27,424 nucleotides of DNA from Rhodanobacteraceae bacterium (GTDB lineage Bacteria; Pseudomonadota; Gammaproteobacteria; Xanthomonadales; SZUA-5). Positions 16,964 to 24,885 of this stretch are shown one piece after another. The notes beneath the pieces were generated by a model. That model ran no database searches, was not told the origin of the DNA, and saw only the letters and a list, made by a program, of their open reading frames with translations. The first letter of the stretch is position 1. Each line of letters starts with the position of its first letter. Location of the stretch: positions 35,001 through 62,424 of the forward strand of contig JACKOW010000020.1 of the NCBI GenBank assembly GCA_024234055.1, in the 5' to 3' direction. Both the position numbers and the translations under genes were made by a program.

Positions 16964-18455
16964 GATCCAGCGCTCTCAACCAGAATCCCATGTCGTGCCC
17001 GGACTCGGCCGTCTGGCCCAACTCGCGCCAGCTGAAGTTTGCCCGCAACGCAGATTGGCGCCGGTAGCCGCGGCCCAGCCAGAAATCGTGCAAGGACCGC
17101 GCTTGCGGCGGGCGTCGGGGATCGTCCGAGTCACGCTCGACGGCGCAGAAACAGGTGTGGGTGATGCCGTCCAGGGAGCGCGCATAGTGTTCGCGGGCAT
17201 CGAAGAAGCGATGGCCCAGACCGCAGCCTCGATATGCAGTGTCGAGCACGGATTCGCCGAAGTAGAGGACACGGTTTGCATCGTAGCCGGCAGCCAGCAG
17301 CGGCGCTCGGCAATATTCCGCTTCGTCACACAAGGGTACAGCTGTGGCGCAGCCCACGATGCGCCCCTGGTCCACCGCCAGCACGAACAGGCTGCGTGGC
17401 GACCGACTGTAGGTCTGCAGATATCTGGATTCGTATTCCAGATCGCCGTCGTACAGATACGGCCATTCCCGGAATACCCGGATGCGCAACCTTGCCAGGG
17501 CCGTCAGGAAAGGGCGGATGGCCGCGCCGGTCAGCGAGAGCAGCGATACCGACGAATCGGCGTTGACCGGCTCAGCGCTGGCCAGCACTCGACCTGCGCG
17601 CACGGTGTCGGGGAAATCGCCGAACAGGCCATCACAACCGAGCGCAAAGGCGTGGGCGCACTCCTCCACCGGGCTCAGGTCAGGCGCGGGCTGATCATCA
17701 CGAAAAGTCCAGGCATGAACCATCTGATCAGCGGCATGGGCAGCGGCCAAGAAGTCGCGTCCAGGCGGCGTCAACAGCGCCGGTTTGCCAACCCCATAGC
17801 CGTCAACCTCCGGCTGCAAGCGGGGCAGCTCCACCGACAGCTGCACTACCCGTGACCCGCAACGCTGGCGCACCCGGGCCAGGCAGTCGCCATCAAAACA
17901 CTGCACCAGAACCGGCGCCTCGGCTCCCAACAGGCCGACAGCAGCCAGATCACGATACAGCAGCTCTACCACATCCACTCCCCGATCGAGAAAGTAACCG
18001 GGATGCTTGAGTTCGGGATAGACCAGAAGGTTCCGCCCGCGTCGCCGACGCTGCTCCAGCAACAGTTTCAGAATCTCGCTGAAACGCGGAATCCGGTAAC
18101 AGCCATCGCGATGATGAGCGCGCGCGGGCCAGGGTTGAACGGCGCGCAATTGATCGATCTGCGTCGAGCAGAGATCGGCAATCCACCAGTCCTCGTTGCC
18201 ATCAGGTCCGGGCCGGCGAAGTTCCCCAAACTCGGGGCGCTGAGCGATATCCGTACTTCGGGCCAAACCCAGATCATGTCGCGCGTAAAGCACGCCATCG
18301 GCACTCGCCACCAGATCGGGCTCGATGACATCGCAGCCCTGCTCGATCGCCAGCGCGTAAGCCGGCAAGGTGTGTTCAGGCAGATGTCCGCTGCAACCGC
18401 GGTGTGCAATCACCCAAGGTTGGGTGAGCGGGCGCCATCGCGTATGGGGCTGCAC
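16956..18455 (-). CDS. glycerophosphodiester phosphodiesterase - GNAT acetyltransferase fusion
   Basis: One uninterrupted 499-residue frame. Residues about 12-292 are a GDPD of the GlpQ kind: HRG (18-20) followed by PEHTLPAY, catalytic or metal residues E45 and D47 (IEPDLV), H60-D61, ELKHPGYF, and the terminal GCDGLFGDFPD. Residues about 300-495 look like a GNAT N-acetyltransferase: RVFREWPYLYDGDLEYE, VLAVDQGRIVGCATAVPL and the acetyl-CoA loop RGCGLGHRFF (409-418). GlpQ itself is periplasmic, but there is no signal peptide here, so this works in the cytoplasm, possibly on glycerophosphodiesters from lipid turnover. GTG at 18455 has AGGAG six bases upstream. It overlaps the kinase gene, so the two are coupled. 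Confidence 0.88.
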   Translation of the reverse strand: MQPHTRWRPLTQPWVIAHRGCSGHLPEHTLPAYALAIEQGCDVIEPDLVASADGVLYARHDLGLARSTDIAQRPEFGELRRPGPDGNEDWWIADLCSTQIDQLRAVQPWPARAHHRDGCYRIPRFSEILKLLLEQRRRRGRNLLVYPELKHPGYFLDRGVDVVELLYRDLAAVGLLGAEAPVLVQCFDGDCLARVRQRCGSRVVQLSVELPRLQPEVDGYGVGKPALLTPPGRDFLAAAHAADQMVHAWTFRDDQPAPDLSPVEECAHAFALGCDGLFGDFPDTVRAGRVLASAEPVNADSSVSLLSLTGAAIRPFLTALARLRIRVFREWPYLYDGDLEYESRYLQTYSRSPRSLFVLAVDQGRIVGCATAVPLCDEAEYCRAPLLAAGYDANRVLYFGESVLDTAYRGCGLGHRFFDAREHYARSLDGITHTCFCAVERDSDDPRRPPQARSLHDFWLGRGYRRQSALRANFSWRELGQTAESGHDMGFWLRALDRD

Positions 18456-18525
18456 GCCGTCTCCTGCATCAGTACGATCCGAGCATCAGTCTACGGCAAG
18501 ATCAAATCCGGCTCCCCGTCTTGTG

Positions 18526-19173
18526 TCAACTGAACCAGCCCGGCACCAGGGTCTTGAACCATTCGGTGGCCTCGGCCCCAAGGAAGAACAACGCATAGAA
18601 AAAGGCGGCGAAGTACACCACCGTGGCAATCAGCCAGAAGATGCTGACCAGCACCATCAGGCCGTCCCGTTCCAGCAGGGCGATGGCGGCAAACAGCATC
18701 CCCAGCGCCGGCAGCGTGTTGTTGAAGGGCAAGATCGGCGCCGGGATCACCAGCAGCAAGCCACCGATCGCAATCAGGCTGCCGCAGAAGCGTTCACCGA
18801 AACGGCCGTCGACCCAGGAAGTCAGTCGCTCACGGGTGATCTTCGCCAGCATCCGGATCAACCACTGACACAGGCCGAGCAGGCGCTCCCACAGCTTGGT
18901 CGAAGGCTTGATCTCGTAGATCTTGGTCGGCAGCCACATGCGCTCGCGCCCGCGCAGCAGTTGCCAGCCCAGCGAGGTCAGCACCAGGCCGCCGGCACTG
19001 GACAGCGGCCCGAGCGTCAATGGTTGCAGGAAGGGCAGGCACAACAACACCGTGGACAGCGCAAAGGCCGAAGTCTTCAGGCTGTCGAGCGCCTCGCCCA
19101 GGCTCATTGGCTGGTGCTCGGCACGCTCGGTGCACTCGGTCAGCACCCGGATCAGGGTCAAACGATGTTCCAT
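18526..19173 (-). CDS. ExoD family inner-membrane protein
   Basis: A 215-residue membrane protein of the exopolysaccharide synthesis ExoD family (named after rhizobial ExoD; molecular role unclear). Typical features are the N-terminal MSLGEALDSL segment, the hydrophobic stretch FALSTVLLCLPFLQPL, the amphipathic central part RMWLPTKIYE and the conserved IPAPILPFNNTLPALGM, followed by two strongly hydrophobic segments near the C terminus (about 160-205). ATG at 19171-19173; no good ribosome site is seen. It is 70 bases upstream of the phosphodiesterase fusion and on the same strand, so it may be in one unit with it, but no functional link is evident. Confidence 0.85.
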   Translation of the reverse strand: MEHRLTLIRVLTECTERAEHQPMSLGEALDSLKTSAFALSTVLLCLPFLQPLTLGPLSSAGGLVLTSLGWQLLRGRERMWLPTKIYEIKPSTKLWERLLGLCQWLIRMLAKITRERLTSWVDGRFGERFCGSLIAIGGLLLVIPAPILPFNNTLPALGMLFAAIALLERDGLMVLVSIFWLIATVVYFAAFFYALFFLGAEATEWFKTLVPGWFS

Positions 19174-19356
19174 GGGGCCGCCGTAGCCATATCGGAGCCG
19201 CGGATCATAGCGGTAACGGCCGTGCAGACATGAATCGGCGCTGTTTCAGGTCATGGATTGGGACAAGAGTCTGCGTGCGGGCCCTGAGTCGGCGTCGAGG
19301 CGAACCGCTTGAATCGTCACGAAACTGCCCACGGGCCATGAACCATCGGAACGGAA

Positions 19357-19441
19357 GTAGGCCGAGGGTGCCGCACAGCGGCTCCCCGGCGCCCTTGGAC
19401 TGCGCCGGGGAACGCGCCTGCGGCGCGCACCCTCGGCCTAC
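19357..19441. repeat. nested palindromic (REP-like) element
   Basis: Outer arms GTAGGCCGAGGGTG (19357-19370) and CACCCTCGGCCTAC (19428-19441) are perfect. Inside, CCCCGGCGC (19384-19392) and GCGCCGGGG (19402-19410) form a second perfect hairpin. The whole can fold as a long stem with a terminal loop. Confidence 0.85.
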
Positions 19442-19488
19442 GCGCAAACGGCACCATTACGGCCAATCAAACACTTACGATATAGGCT

Positions 19489-19575
19489 CATGGAGAACGT
19501 GGCGAAGCAATCCAGACACACATCCTCAGAAGCACTGGATTGCTTAGTCGCTGCGCTCCTTGCAATCACGCATCA
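19489..19575. repeat. decayed copy of dispersed 85-base palindrome
   Basis: AGCAATCCAG (19506-19515) and CTGGATTGCT (19535-19544) are the inner arms shared with the better-kept copy at 24350-24434. The outer CGTCATTGCGAG arms are mostly lost here, leaving CTCCTTGCAATCACG at the right. Confidence 0.7.
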
Positions 19576-19700
19576 ATAACTTGCGATACCTGTTCCTGGA
19601 GAGCGCGGTGGCGGAGCTTTGCTGAGGCCAGGGACAAAAAGCGGCCGCGCAGGCGCGCGTCTCTCCGCAGAATCACTCGGAGCTGAGCCGCTCCCCTGCC

Positions 19701-20312
19701 TCATTTCAGCTGCGGCTCGAGCCAGTTCCATACCGTGTCGCGGATGTGCGCCTGCGCCGCAGCGGTCGGATGAACCTGGTCTTCCTGGAAGTTGGCAAGA
19801 TCCATGGCCAGACCGTCCAGCAGGAAGGGCAGGAGCGGAAGCTGCAGCTCGCTGGCCAGTTGCTGGTAAACCGCCCGGAAACGACTGCGGTAGGCCTCGC
19901 CGTAGTTGGCGGGCAGTTCAATGCCGATGAGACCGACCTTGGCATCCGCTCCGCGGGCCAGTTCGATCATCTGCAACAGGTTGGCGCGCATCGACGCAAT
20001 CTGCAGGCCGCGCAGCCCATCATTGGCGCCGAGTTCAATCAGCACCAGAGAGGGTCGATGGGTCTTCAGGGCAGCAGGCAAACGGGTCAGACCACCGGCT
20101 GTGGTTTCGCCACTGATGCTGGCGTTGACCACCTGCCACTGACCAGGATGACTTTCGGCCAGCTTGTTCTGCAGCAATTGCACCCAACCTTGATCGGTCG
20201 GGATGTTGTGTGCCGCGCTCAAGCTGTCGCCCATCACCAGCAGCGTGCGCACCTCGGCAGCCGCCAGTGCAGTTCCCCACCACAGCAACAGCAGAAACAG
20301 GATTCGCCTCAT
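19701..20312 (-). CDS. tesA: GDSL arylesterase / acyl-CoA thioesterase I
   Basis: SGNH-family periplasmic esterase, thioesterase and lysophospholipase. The 203-residue product starts with a signal peptide (MRRILFLLLLWWGTALAAAE, cleavage near 18-20). All four SGNH blocks are present: catalytic S30 in GDSLSAAHNI, G68 in ISGETT, N97 in LGANDGLRG, and D178-H181 in DQVHPT. I chose ATG at 20312 because the signal peptide begins there; the frame stays open for 30 more codons, but those lie inside ybbA. The divergent ybbA starts at 20311, so the two start codons share CATG. The tesA-ybbA-ybbP layout is known from other gammaproteobacteria. No clear ribosome site precedes the ATG. Confidence 0.94.
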   Translation of the reverse strand: MRRILFLLLLWWGTALAAAEVRTLLVMGDSLSAAHNIPTDQGWVQLLQNKLAESHPGQWQVVNASISGETTAGGLTRLPAALKTHRPSLVLIELGANDGLRGLQIASMRANLLQMIELARGADAKVGLIGIELPANYGEAYRSRFRAVYQQLASELQLPLLPFLLDGLAMDLANFQEDQVHPTAAAQAHIRDTVWNWLEPQLK

Positions 20313-20991
20313 GAATAGCGGTACCGAACTCGTCGTTGAAGCCAGCGACATTAGCAAACAAGTCCTGACTGCAGCCGGTGAATTGTCGGTACTCGATGCC
20401 ATTGACGTTCAGCTGCCAGCTGGGGAATCACTGGCCATCGTCGGCGAATCAGGCTCTGGCAAGACCACTCTGCTGTCGCTACTGGCCGGGCTCGATCAGC
20501 CCAGCAGCGGTGAAATCTCTCTGTTCGGCCAGCACCTGAAGGGCCTGGATGAAGATGGTCGCGCCGCACTGCGCCTGGGACGAGTCGGCTTCGTGTTCCA
20601 GGCCTTTCATCTGCTACCCAGTTTCACAGCGCTGGAGAATGTCGCCGCACCGCTGGAACTGGCAGGCAACCGGGCAGCAATGACCAAGGCCCGCGCCGCG
20701 CTGGAACGGGTGGGTCTGGCGCACAGGCTCGATCATCTGCCGCGGCAGCTGTCGGGCGGTGAACAGCAGCGCGTGGCCCTGGCGCGGGCCTTTGCGATCG
20801 GCCCCAAGCTGCTGTTCGCCGACGAGCCCACAGGCAATCTGGACCAGAACACCGGTGCCCGCGTCGCCGATCTGCTTTTCGAGCTGAACCGCGATACCGG
20901 CACCAGCTTGATATTGGTGACCCACGATCTGCGCCTCGCCGCTCGTTGTCAGACTCAAATCCGGCTCGAAGCCGGCCGGCGGATCGCATGA
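20311..20991 (+). CDS. ybbA: ABC transporter ATP-binding protein, YbbA type
   Basis: ATPase of a LolD/MacB-like ABC system, 226 residues. Walker A GESGSGKTT (45-53), Q-loop VFQAFHLLPS, signature LSGGEQQR (147-154), Walker B LLFADEP with TGNLD after it, and the H-loop THDLRL are all intact. The LolD/YbbA subgroup does not act as an ordinary importer; it usually powers an FtsX-like membrane partner in envelope work. ATG at 20311 gives the usual length and has a weak AGGA nine bases upstream, located inside the tesA signal-peptide codons. The gene overlaps ybbP by ATGA (20988-20991), so the two are translationally coupled. Confidence 0.93.
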   Translation: MNSGTELVVEASDISKQVLTAAGELSVLDAIDVQLPAGESLAIVGESGSGKTTLLSLLAGLDQPSSGEISLFGQHLKGLDEDGRAALRLGRVGFVFQAFHLLPSFTALENVAAPLELAGNRAAMTKARAALERVGLAHRLDHLPRQLSGGEQQRVALARAFAIGPKLLFADEPTGNLDQNTGARVADLLFELNRDTGTSLILVTHDLRLAARCQTQIRLEAGRRIA

Positions 20992-23465
20992 ACCTGCTGA
21001 TCACCCTGTTGCGCCACGCCCGTCGCGAATGGCGCGCCGCTGAACTGAAGCCGGTGCTGGCGGCTTTGCTGGTGGCGGTTACCGCCGCCACCGGCGTGCT
21101 TGCCTTCACCGACCGCGTCGAGCGTGCCCTGAACGCGCGCGGCGGCGAACTGATCGGTGGCGATGCGGTGCTGTCCTCGCGCCAGCCGATTCCGGCAACG
21201 CTGGTCGATCAAGCCAGCGCCGCCGGACTACAGACCACGCCAGTAGTCGCCTTCCCGACCGTTTTGTTTGCCGGCGAAGCCAGCGTACTGGTCGAAGTCA
21301 AGGCTGTTGCCGACGACTATCCGCTGCGTGGGCAACTGAAGACGGCGATGACAGCGACGGGTCTCGGAGCAATGGCTGCGGCGCCGGCGACAGGGACCGC
21401 CTACATCGACGCCCGGGCGCTGGCCGCGCTGCAACTGGAGGTCGGCGCCGACGTGGAGATCGGCAATGCCCGCCTGCGCGTGGCCGGCGTGCTCACCGAG
21501 GACCCGGAGGGCGCCGGCAGCTTCCTCACCCTGGCCCCCCGAGCCATCGTCCGCATCGAGGATGTCACCCGTCTCGGTCTGCTCGGCCCGGCCAGCCGCG
21601 CCTTTCACCGTCTGCTGATTGCGGGTCCCATCGCTGCCGTGGAGGGTTATGCCGAATCGGTCCGCCCGCAACTGAAGGGTCAGCGGCTGACCCTGGCTCG
21701 CGATGCCGAGCAGCAGCTGGCCGAGGTCGGTCGCCAGACCCGGGCCTTTTTCGGTCTGGCGGCGTTGGCGGTGCTGTGGCTGGCAGCCCTGGCCATCGCC
21801 CTGACCGCGCGTCGCTACACCGAAGCCCGCCGTGAAGTCGTCGCCCAACTGCGCTGCTTCGGCCTGTCGCGAAGACGCATCCTGCTGCAGCTCGGGGCCA
21901 CCCTGGGTCTGTACGGACTGCCGGCGATTGCGCTGGGTATTACCCTGGGCTATGGACTGCAAGCGATGATTGCCCTCGGCGTGGGCGCGCTGTTCAACGA
22001 AACCCTGCCGAACCCCGGCCCACGCGCCGCCTTGCTCGGCGCCTTGGTCGGCGTGTTGGCCTACCTGAGTTTTACCCTTCCAGCGCTGGCCAAACTCACT
22101 GCCACGGCGCCGTCGACCTTGCTGCGACAGACCGAGGATCGCCTCGGCCTGCGCGAGTGGCTGGCCTACCCTGCTGCGCTCGGCGTGCTCACGCTGGCGA
22201 TCTGGTTGCTCACCGGCGAGGGTCAGCTCGGCATCATCGCCATGATCGGCATGAGCGTACTGGCGCTGAGCCTGGCGGGAGTCATGTGGCTGCTGCTGCG
22301 CGCCATTCGCAAGCACACGCCGGGCCGCAGCTTCGTCACCCGTCAGGCGCTGCGTCAGTTTGCCTCCAGACCGGGCACCACGCTGTTGTCGGCCGTCTCA
22401 CTGGCATTGGCGCTGGCGGCCGTGTTGCTGCTGGGTGTGGTCTCGGGCGATCTGGTGCGGCAATGGCGCAGCGGCCTGGATCAGGACACGCCCAATCGCT
22501 TCCTGCTCAACATCCAGCCCGATCAGACCGAGACGCTGCGAGCACAGCTCGCGGATCTCGGTATCGGCGATGCGCAGTTCTATCCTTTTGCGGTGGCGAG
22601 GTTGGTCGCCATCAACGGCACCAAACCCACGCCCGAGGCCTACACCGACCCGCGCGCGGCGCGCTTCATCGACGGCAACCTCAATCTGAGCTGGAGTCAG
22701 GAGCTGCCGGCCGCCAATACCCTGATCGCCGGCAGCTGGTGGAGTGAAGGGCCGGAAGTGTCGATCGCCGAGAACTGGGCCAGGACCTTCAACCTCGGCG
22801 TCGGCGATCGCCTGACGATCAGCGTCGGCGACCGCGAAATCGAGGCCCGGATCGCCAATGTGCGCAAGGTCGACTGGGATTCCTTCCGGGTCAATTTCTT
22901 CCTGCTGTTCAAGCCACAGACCGTCGCTGGCCTGGACAGCACCTGGGTGACCAGCATCCGCGCCGATGCCGAGCAGGCGCGCCAGTTGGGCAGTGTCATC
23001 CGCAGTTACCCCAACATCACGCTGATCGATGTCGATGCGCTGCTGACCCGAATCCTCGGCGTAGTCGATGCGGTGGTCCGCAGCCTGTCAGTCATCTTCT
23101 GGTGCGCGCTGGCGGCGGCGGCCACTGTCCTGCTGGCGGCGCTGTCGGTCAGCGCCGGCGCCCGACGCTTCGAAAGCGCCCTGTGGCGCAGTCTTGGTGC
23201 GTCGCAACGCACGCTGCAGCGCACACAATGGCTGGAACTGGGTAGCGTGGGCGCACTCGGCGGCGGTTTCGGCGGACTGGCAGCATTGGTCACCGGCTGG
23301 TCACTGGCCGACCGCGTGTTCCAGATCGATTACGCCGCACCCTGGTGGCTGCCACTGGCCGGTGCCGCACTCGGCGCGGCGCTGTCGCTGACCGCCGCCT
23401 GGCTGGTGTTGCGCGGCGTCAGCGCCACACCGCCGGCACAGACCCTGCGGGTGGGAGCGGATTAG
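20988..23465 (+). CDS. ybbP: ABC transporter permease, YbbP type (FtsX/MacB fold)
   Basis: Inner-membrane partner of YbbA, 825 residues, close to the usual ~800. An N-terminal membrane segment lies at about 20-38 (LAALLVAVTAATGVLAF), followed by a large periplasmic domain to about 245. A first FtsX core follows at about 245-430 with several hydrophobic helices (AFFGLAALAVLWLAALAIAL onward), then a second periplasmic domain, and a second FtsX core from about 690 to the end (VIFWCALAAAATVLLAAL onward). The start is ATG at 20988, overlapping the ybbA stop. Substrate not known; by family and its tesA neighbour, lipid or envelope-related export is plausible. Confidence 0.92.
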   Translation: MNLLITLLRHARREWRAAELKPVLAALLVAVTAATGVLAFTDRVERALNARGGELIGGDAVLSSRQPIPATLVDQASAAGLQTTPVVAFPTVLFAGEASVLVEVKAVADDYPLRGQLKTAMTATGLGAMAAAPATGTAYIDARALAALQLEVGADVEIGNARLRVAGVLTEDPEGAGSFLTLAPRAIVRIEDVTRLGLLGPASRAFHRLLIAGPIAAVEGYAESVRPQLKGQRLTLARDAEQQLAEVGRQTRAFFGLAALAVLWLAALAIALTARRYTEARREVVAQLRCFGLSRRRILLQLGATLGLYGLPAIALGITLGYGLQAMIALGVGALFNETLPNPGPRAALLGALVGVLAYLSFTLPALAKLTATAPSTLLRQTEDRLGLREWLAYPAALGVLTLAIWLLTGEGQLGIIAMIGMSVLALSLAGVMWLLLRAIRKHTPGRSFVTRQALRQFASRPGTTLLSAVSLALALAAVLLLGVVSGDLVRQWRSGLDQDTPNRFLLNIQPDQTETLRAQLADLGIGDAQFYPFAVARLVAINGTKPTPEAYTDPRAARFIDGNLNLSWSQELPAANTLIAGSWWSEGPEVSIAENWARTFNLGVGDRLTISVGDREIEARIANVRKVDWDSFRVNFFLLFKPQTVAGLDSTWVTSIRADAEQARQLGSVIRSYPNITLIDVDALLTRILGVVDAVVRSLSVIFWCALAAAATVLLAALSVSAGARRFESALWRSLGASQRTLQRTQWLELGSVGALGGGFGGLAALVTGWSLADRVFQIDYAAPWWLPLAGAALGAALSLTAAWLVLRGVSATPPAQTLRVGAD

Positions 23466-23703
23466 GCGCCGAGGCAGGAGCGACCTCGCATCGCGACCGG
23501 CGAAGCGCCGATCCACACCCTTGATCGCGCCACAAGGGCGCCTACACGAGGCATCTCGATGCGCGCGCCCGATGACCCTGCTGCGTCTTGATCGGGGCTT
23601 CCAGGCTCAACCCCCGGCAGCGCTCCAGTTCACATCTTCACCCTCACCGACTTGTGTCGCGCTGGCGCTCGGCTTATGTTTCTGCTTCGGCAGGGAGAGC
23701 GTC
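23466..23703. other. gap with decayed REP-like sequence
   Basis: Between ybbP and the PilZ gene. The first 90 bases hold fragments such as GGAGCGACCTCGCATCGCGA and CACAAGGGCGCCTAC that resemble dispersed hairpin repeats. The remainder should hold the PilZ promoter, but no clear hexamer pair stands out. Confidence 0.4.
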
Positions 23704-24033
23704 ATGGTTCAGGGCTACGAGAAGCGTCGTCACCCACGTACGGAAATCAGCGCAGTCGCCGTGCTGATCTCCAGCGCCCGTGGCGGCTACCTGACCAATG
23801 CCCAGGATATCTCCGGCGGCGGCGCCCGTCTCAGCCGCCCGCTCACCTGGAAGGAAGGCATCCAGCCGCCCTTCCGCCTGTTCTTCATTTTCGACGAAGA
23901 CACCGTCGTTGACATGCGTGCCACCCTGGTCCGCGCTGGCGATGATCATCTGGCCTTCCAGTTCGATGCCGGCCAGCCGGCCGAAATCGATCAGCTGCTG
24001 TACGAGACGCGGTTCATCGTCCAGACCGTCTGA
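23704..24033 (+). CDS. single-domain PilZ protein
   Basis: A 109-residue PilZ domain with little else. It has the c-di-GMP binding RxxxR motif (R8 to R12 in KRRHPRTE) and the D/NxSxxG motif (DISGGG, 35-40), so it should bind the second messenger (family knowledge; binding itself is inferred). Such stand-alone PilZ proteins often act as adaptors in motility, type IV pilus or exopolysaccharide control. ATG at 23704 is preceded by GGGAGAG at about six bases; the frame extends upstream but the extra part lacks family sequence. It stands alone between ybbP and the repeat region; a 9x heptamer repeat begins 9 bases after its stop codon. Confidence 0.88.
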   Translation: MVQGYEKRRHPRTEISAVAVLISSARGGYLTNAQDISGGGARLSRPLTWKEGIQPPFRLFFIFDEDTVVDMRATLVRAGDDHLAFQFDAGQPAEIDQLLYETRFIVQTV

Positions 24034-24041
24034 GTACTACA

Positions 24042-24104
24042 GTTGTCGGTTGTCGGTTGTCGGTTGTCGGTTGTCGGTTGTCGGTTGTCGGTTGTCGGTT
24101 GTCG
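24042..24104 (+). repeat. nine exact tandem copies of GTTGTCG
   Basis: Sixty-three bases made of nine identical 7-base units, starting 9 bases after the PilZ stop codon. There are no spacers, so it is not CRISPR. Perfect identity suggests recent slippage and variable copy number. Confidence 0.97.
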
Positions 24105-24349
24105 GCAAAGCCTCTCAGCGCCTGACATTGCGAGCCAGCCGAGCAAGCCCGACACGACGCTCCACCCCCGAACAGCGGATCGCAAGAGCGCCCTCGCGGC
24201 GCGACCTGCAGGGCGACGATCCAGTCCTGAGGCAGGGCGCGGCCAGAAGCCGGACGCCGAGAAAGCAAAGGAAAAGCAGAGAGAACGCAAAGAACAGCGT
24301 CAGATCTTCAGTGTGCCTCTCCATGAACCCATATCGCCATTTCTTGACG
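24105..24349. other. gene-free interval
   Basis: No credible coding region, RNA or hairpin terminator is seen. Purine-rich sequence near 24265-24300 (AAAGCAAAGGAAAAGCAG) recalls low-complexity intergenic repeats. The open frames crossing it run through the repeats on both sides. Confidence 0.45.
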
Positions 24350-24434
24350 CGTCATTGCGAGGAACGCAGTGACGAAGCAATCCAGTGCTATTGCGGCTGT
24401 ATGTCTGGATTGCTTCGCTACGCTCGCAATGACG
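24350..24434. repeat. 85-base dispersed palindrome, well-preserved copy
   Basis: Outer arms CGTCATTGCGAG (24350-24361) and CTCGCAATGACG (24423-24434), inner arms CGAAGCAATCCAG (24373-24385) and CTGGATTGCTTCG (24405-24417), all perfect. It belongs to a widespread class of bacterial intergenic palindromes recognised by these words. A degraded copy is at 19489-19575. Confidence 0.9.
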
Positions 24435-24504
24435 CCGGGGGTTCATGGCTCGTAGGCAGTTTCGGGCCGAGACAGGTGGCTTGCAACGAGCTACCCCGGT
24501 CCCT

Positions 24505-24750
24505 GTGGGAGTCCCTGCCGCACCGCTTCGGTGCGCATCTTCGTGCGCAGAACTTGCGAGGCACCCTGTGGGAGCGGGCTCTGCCCGCGATCTTTGCCGT
24601 GGCTTGTCGAAGGCTCGCGGGCGAAGCCCGCTCCCACAGATGTTGCAAAAGCATGGACTTGCGGCTTGTTCTGAGAGAGCGGCTTCAGCCGCGATGCCTA
24701 GCTCCATGCACACTCCAGCCCCGATCGCGGACAATGTCCGCTCCCACAGC
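24505..24750. repeat. cluster of REP-like hairpins
   Basis: Several elements of the class beginning TGTGGGAG: hairpin CGCACCG-CTT-CGGTGCG (24519-24535); an inverted pair, 24566-24590 and 24615-24639, with arms CTGTGGGAGCGGGC and GCCCGCTCCCACAG; GCGGCTTCAGCCGC (24679-24692); and GCGGACAATGTCCGC (24727-24741) followed by TCCCACAG. No gene is present among them. Confidence 0.85.
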
Positions 24751-24843
24751 CTGGTCCGGGTCCGTGGCCGGAACCTGGCGAACCTGACCGTTCCAGTGCA
24801 GCGGCTCAAGCCCACCCAATCTGAACGCGATTGAATGCCGCCA

Positions 24844-24872
24844 TTGAATACCCGGCCCCCTACCCCTACACT
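24844..24872 (+). promoter_or_regulatory. ssrA promoter
   Basis: TTGAAT (24844-24849), a 17-base spacer and TACACT (24867-24872). Transcription would begin near 24879-24880, a few bases before the mature tmRNA 5' end at 24886, matching the usual short 5' precursor. Confidence 0.6.
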
Positions 24873-24885
24873 CCGTCTTGCAACT

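Larger units (their letters stand above)
19174..19700. other. 527-base gene-free, repeat-bearing interval
   Basis: No convincing coding region: the open frames here have no ribosome sites and no recognisable protein sequence. It holds a nested palindrome (19357-19441) and a decayed copy of an 85-base dispersed palindrome (around 19489-19575). A promoter for exoD must lie in the low-coordinate part but is not distinct. Confidence 0.7.

Noticed and set aside
24042..24104. Possible CRISPR array
   Set aside because: The repeats are 7 bases and adjoin without spacers.
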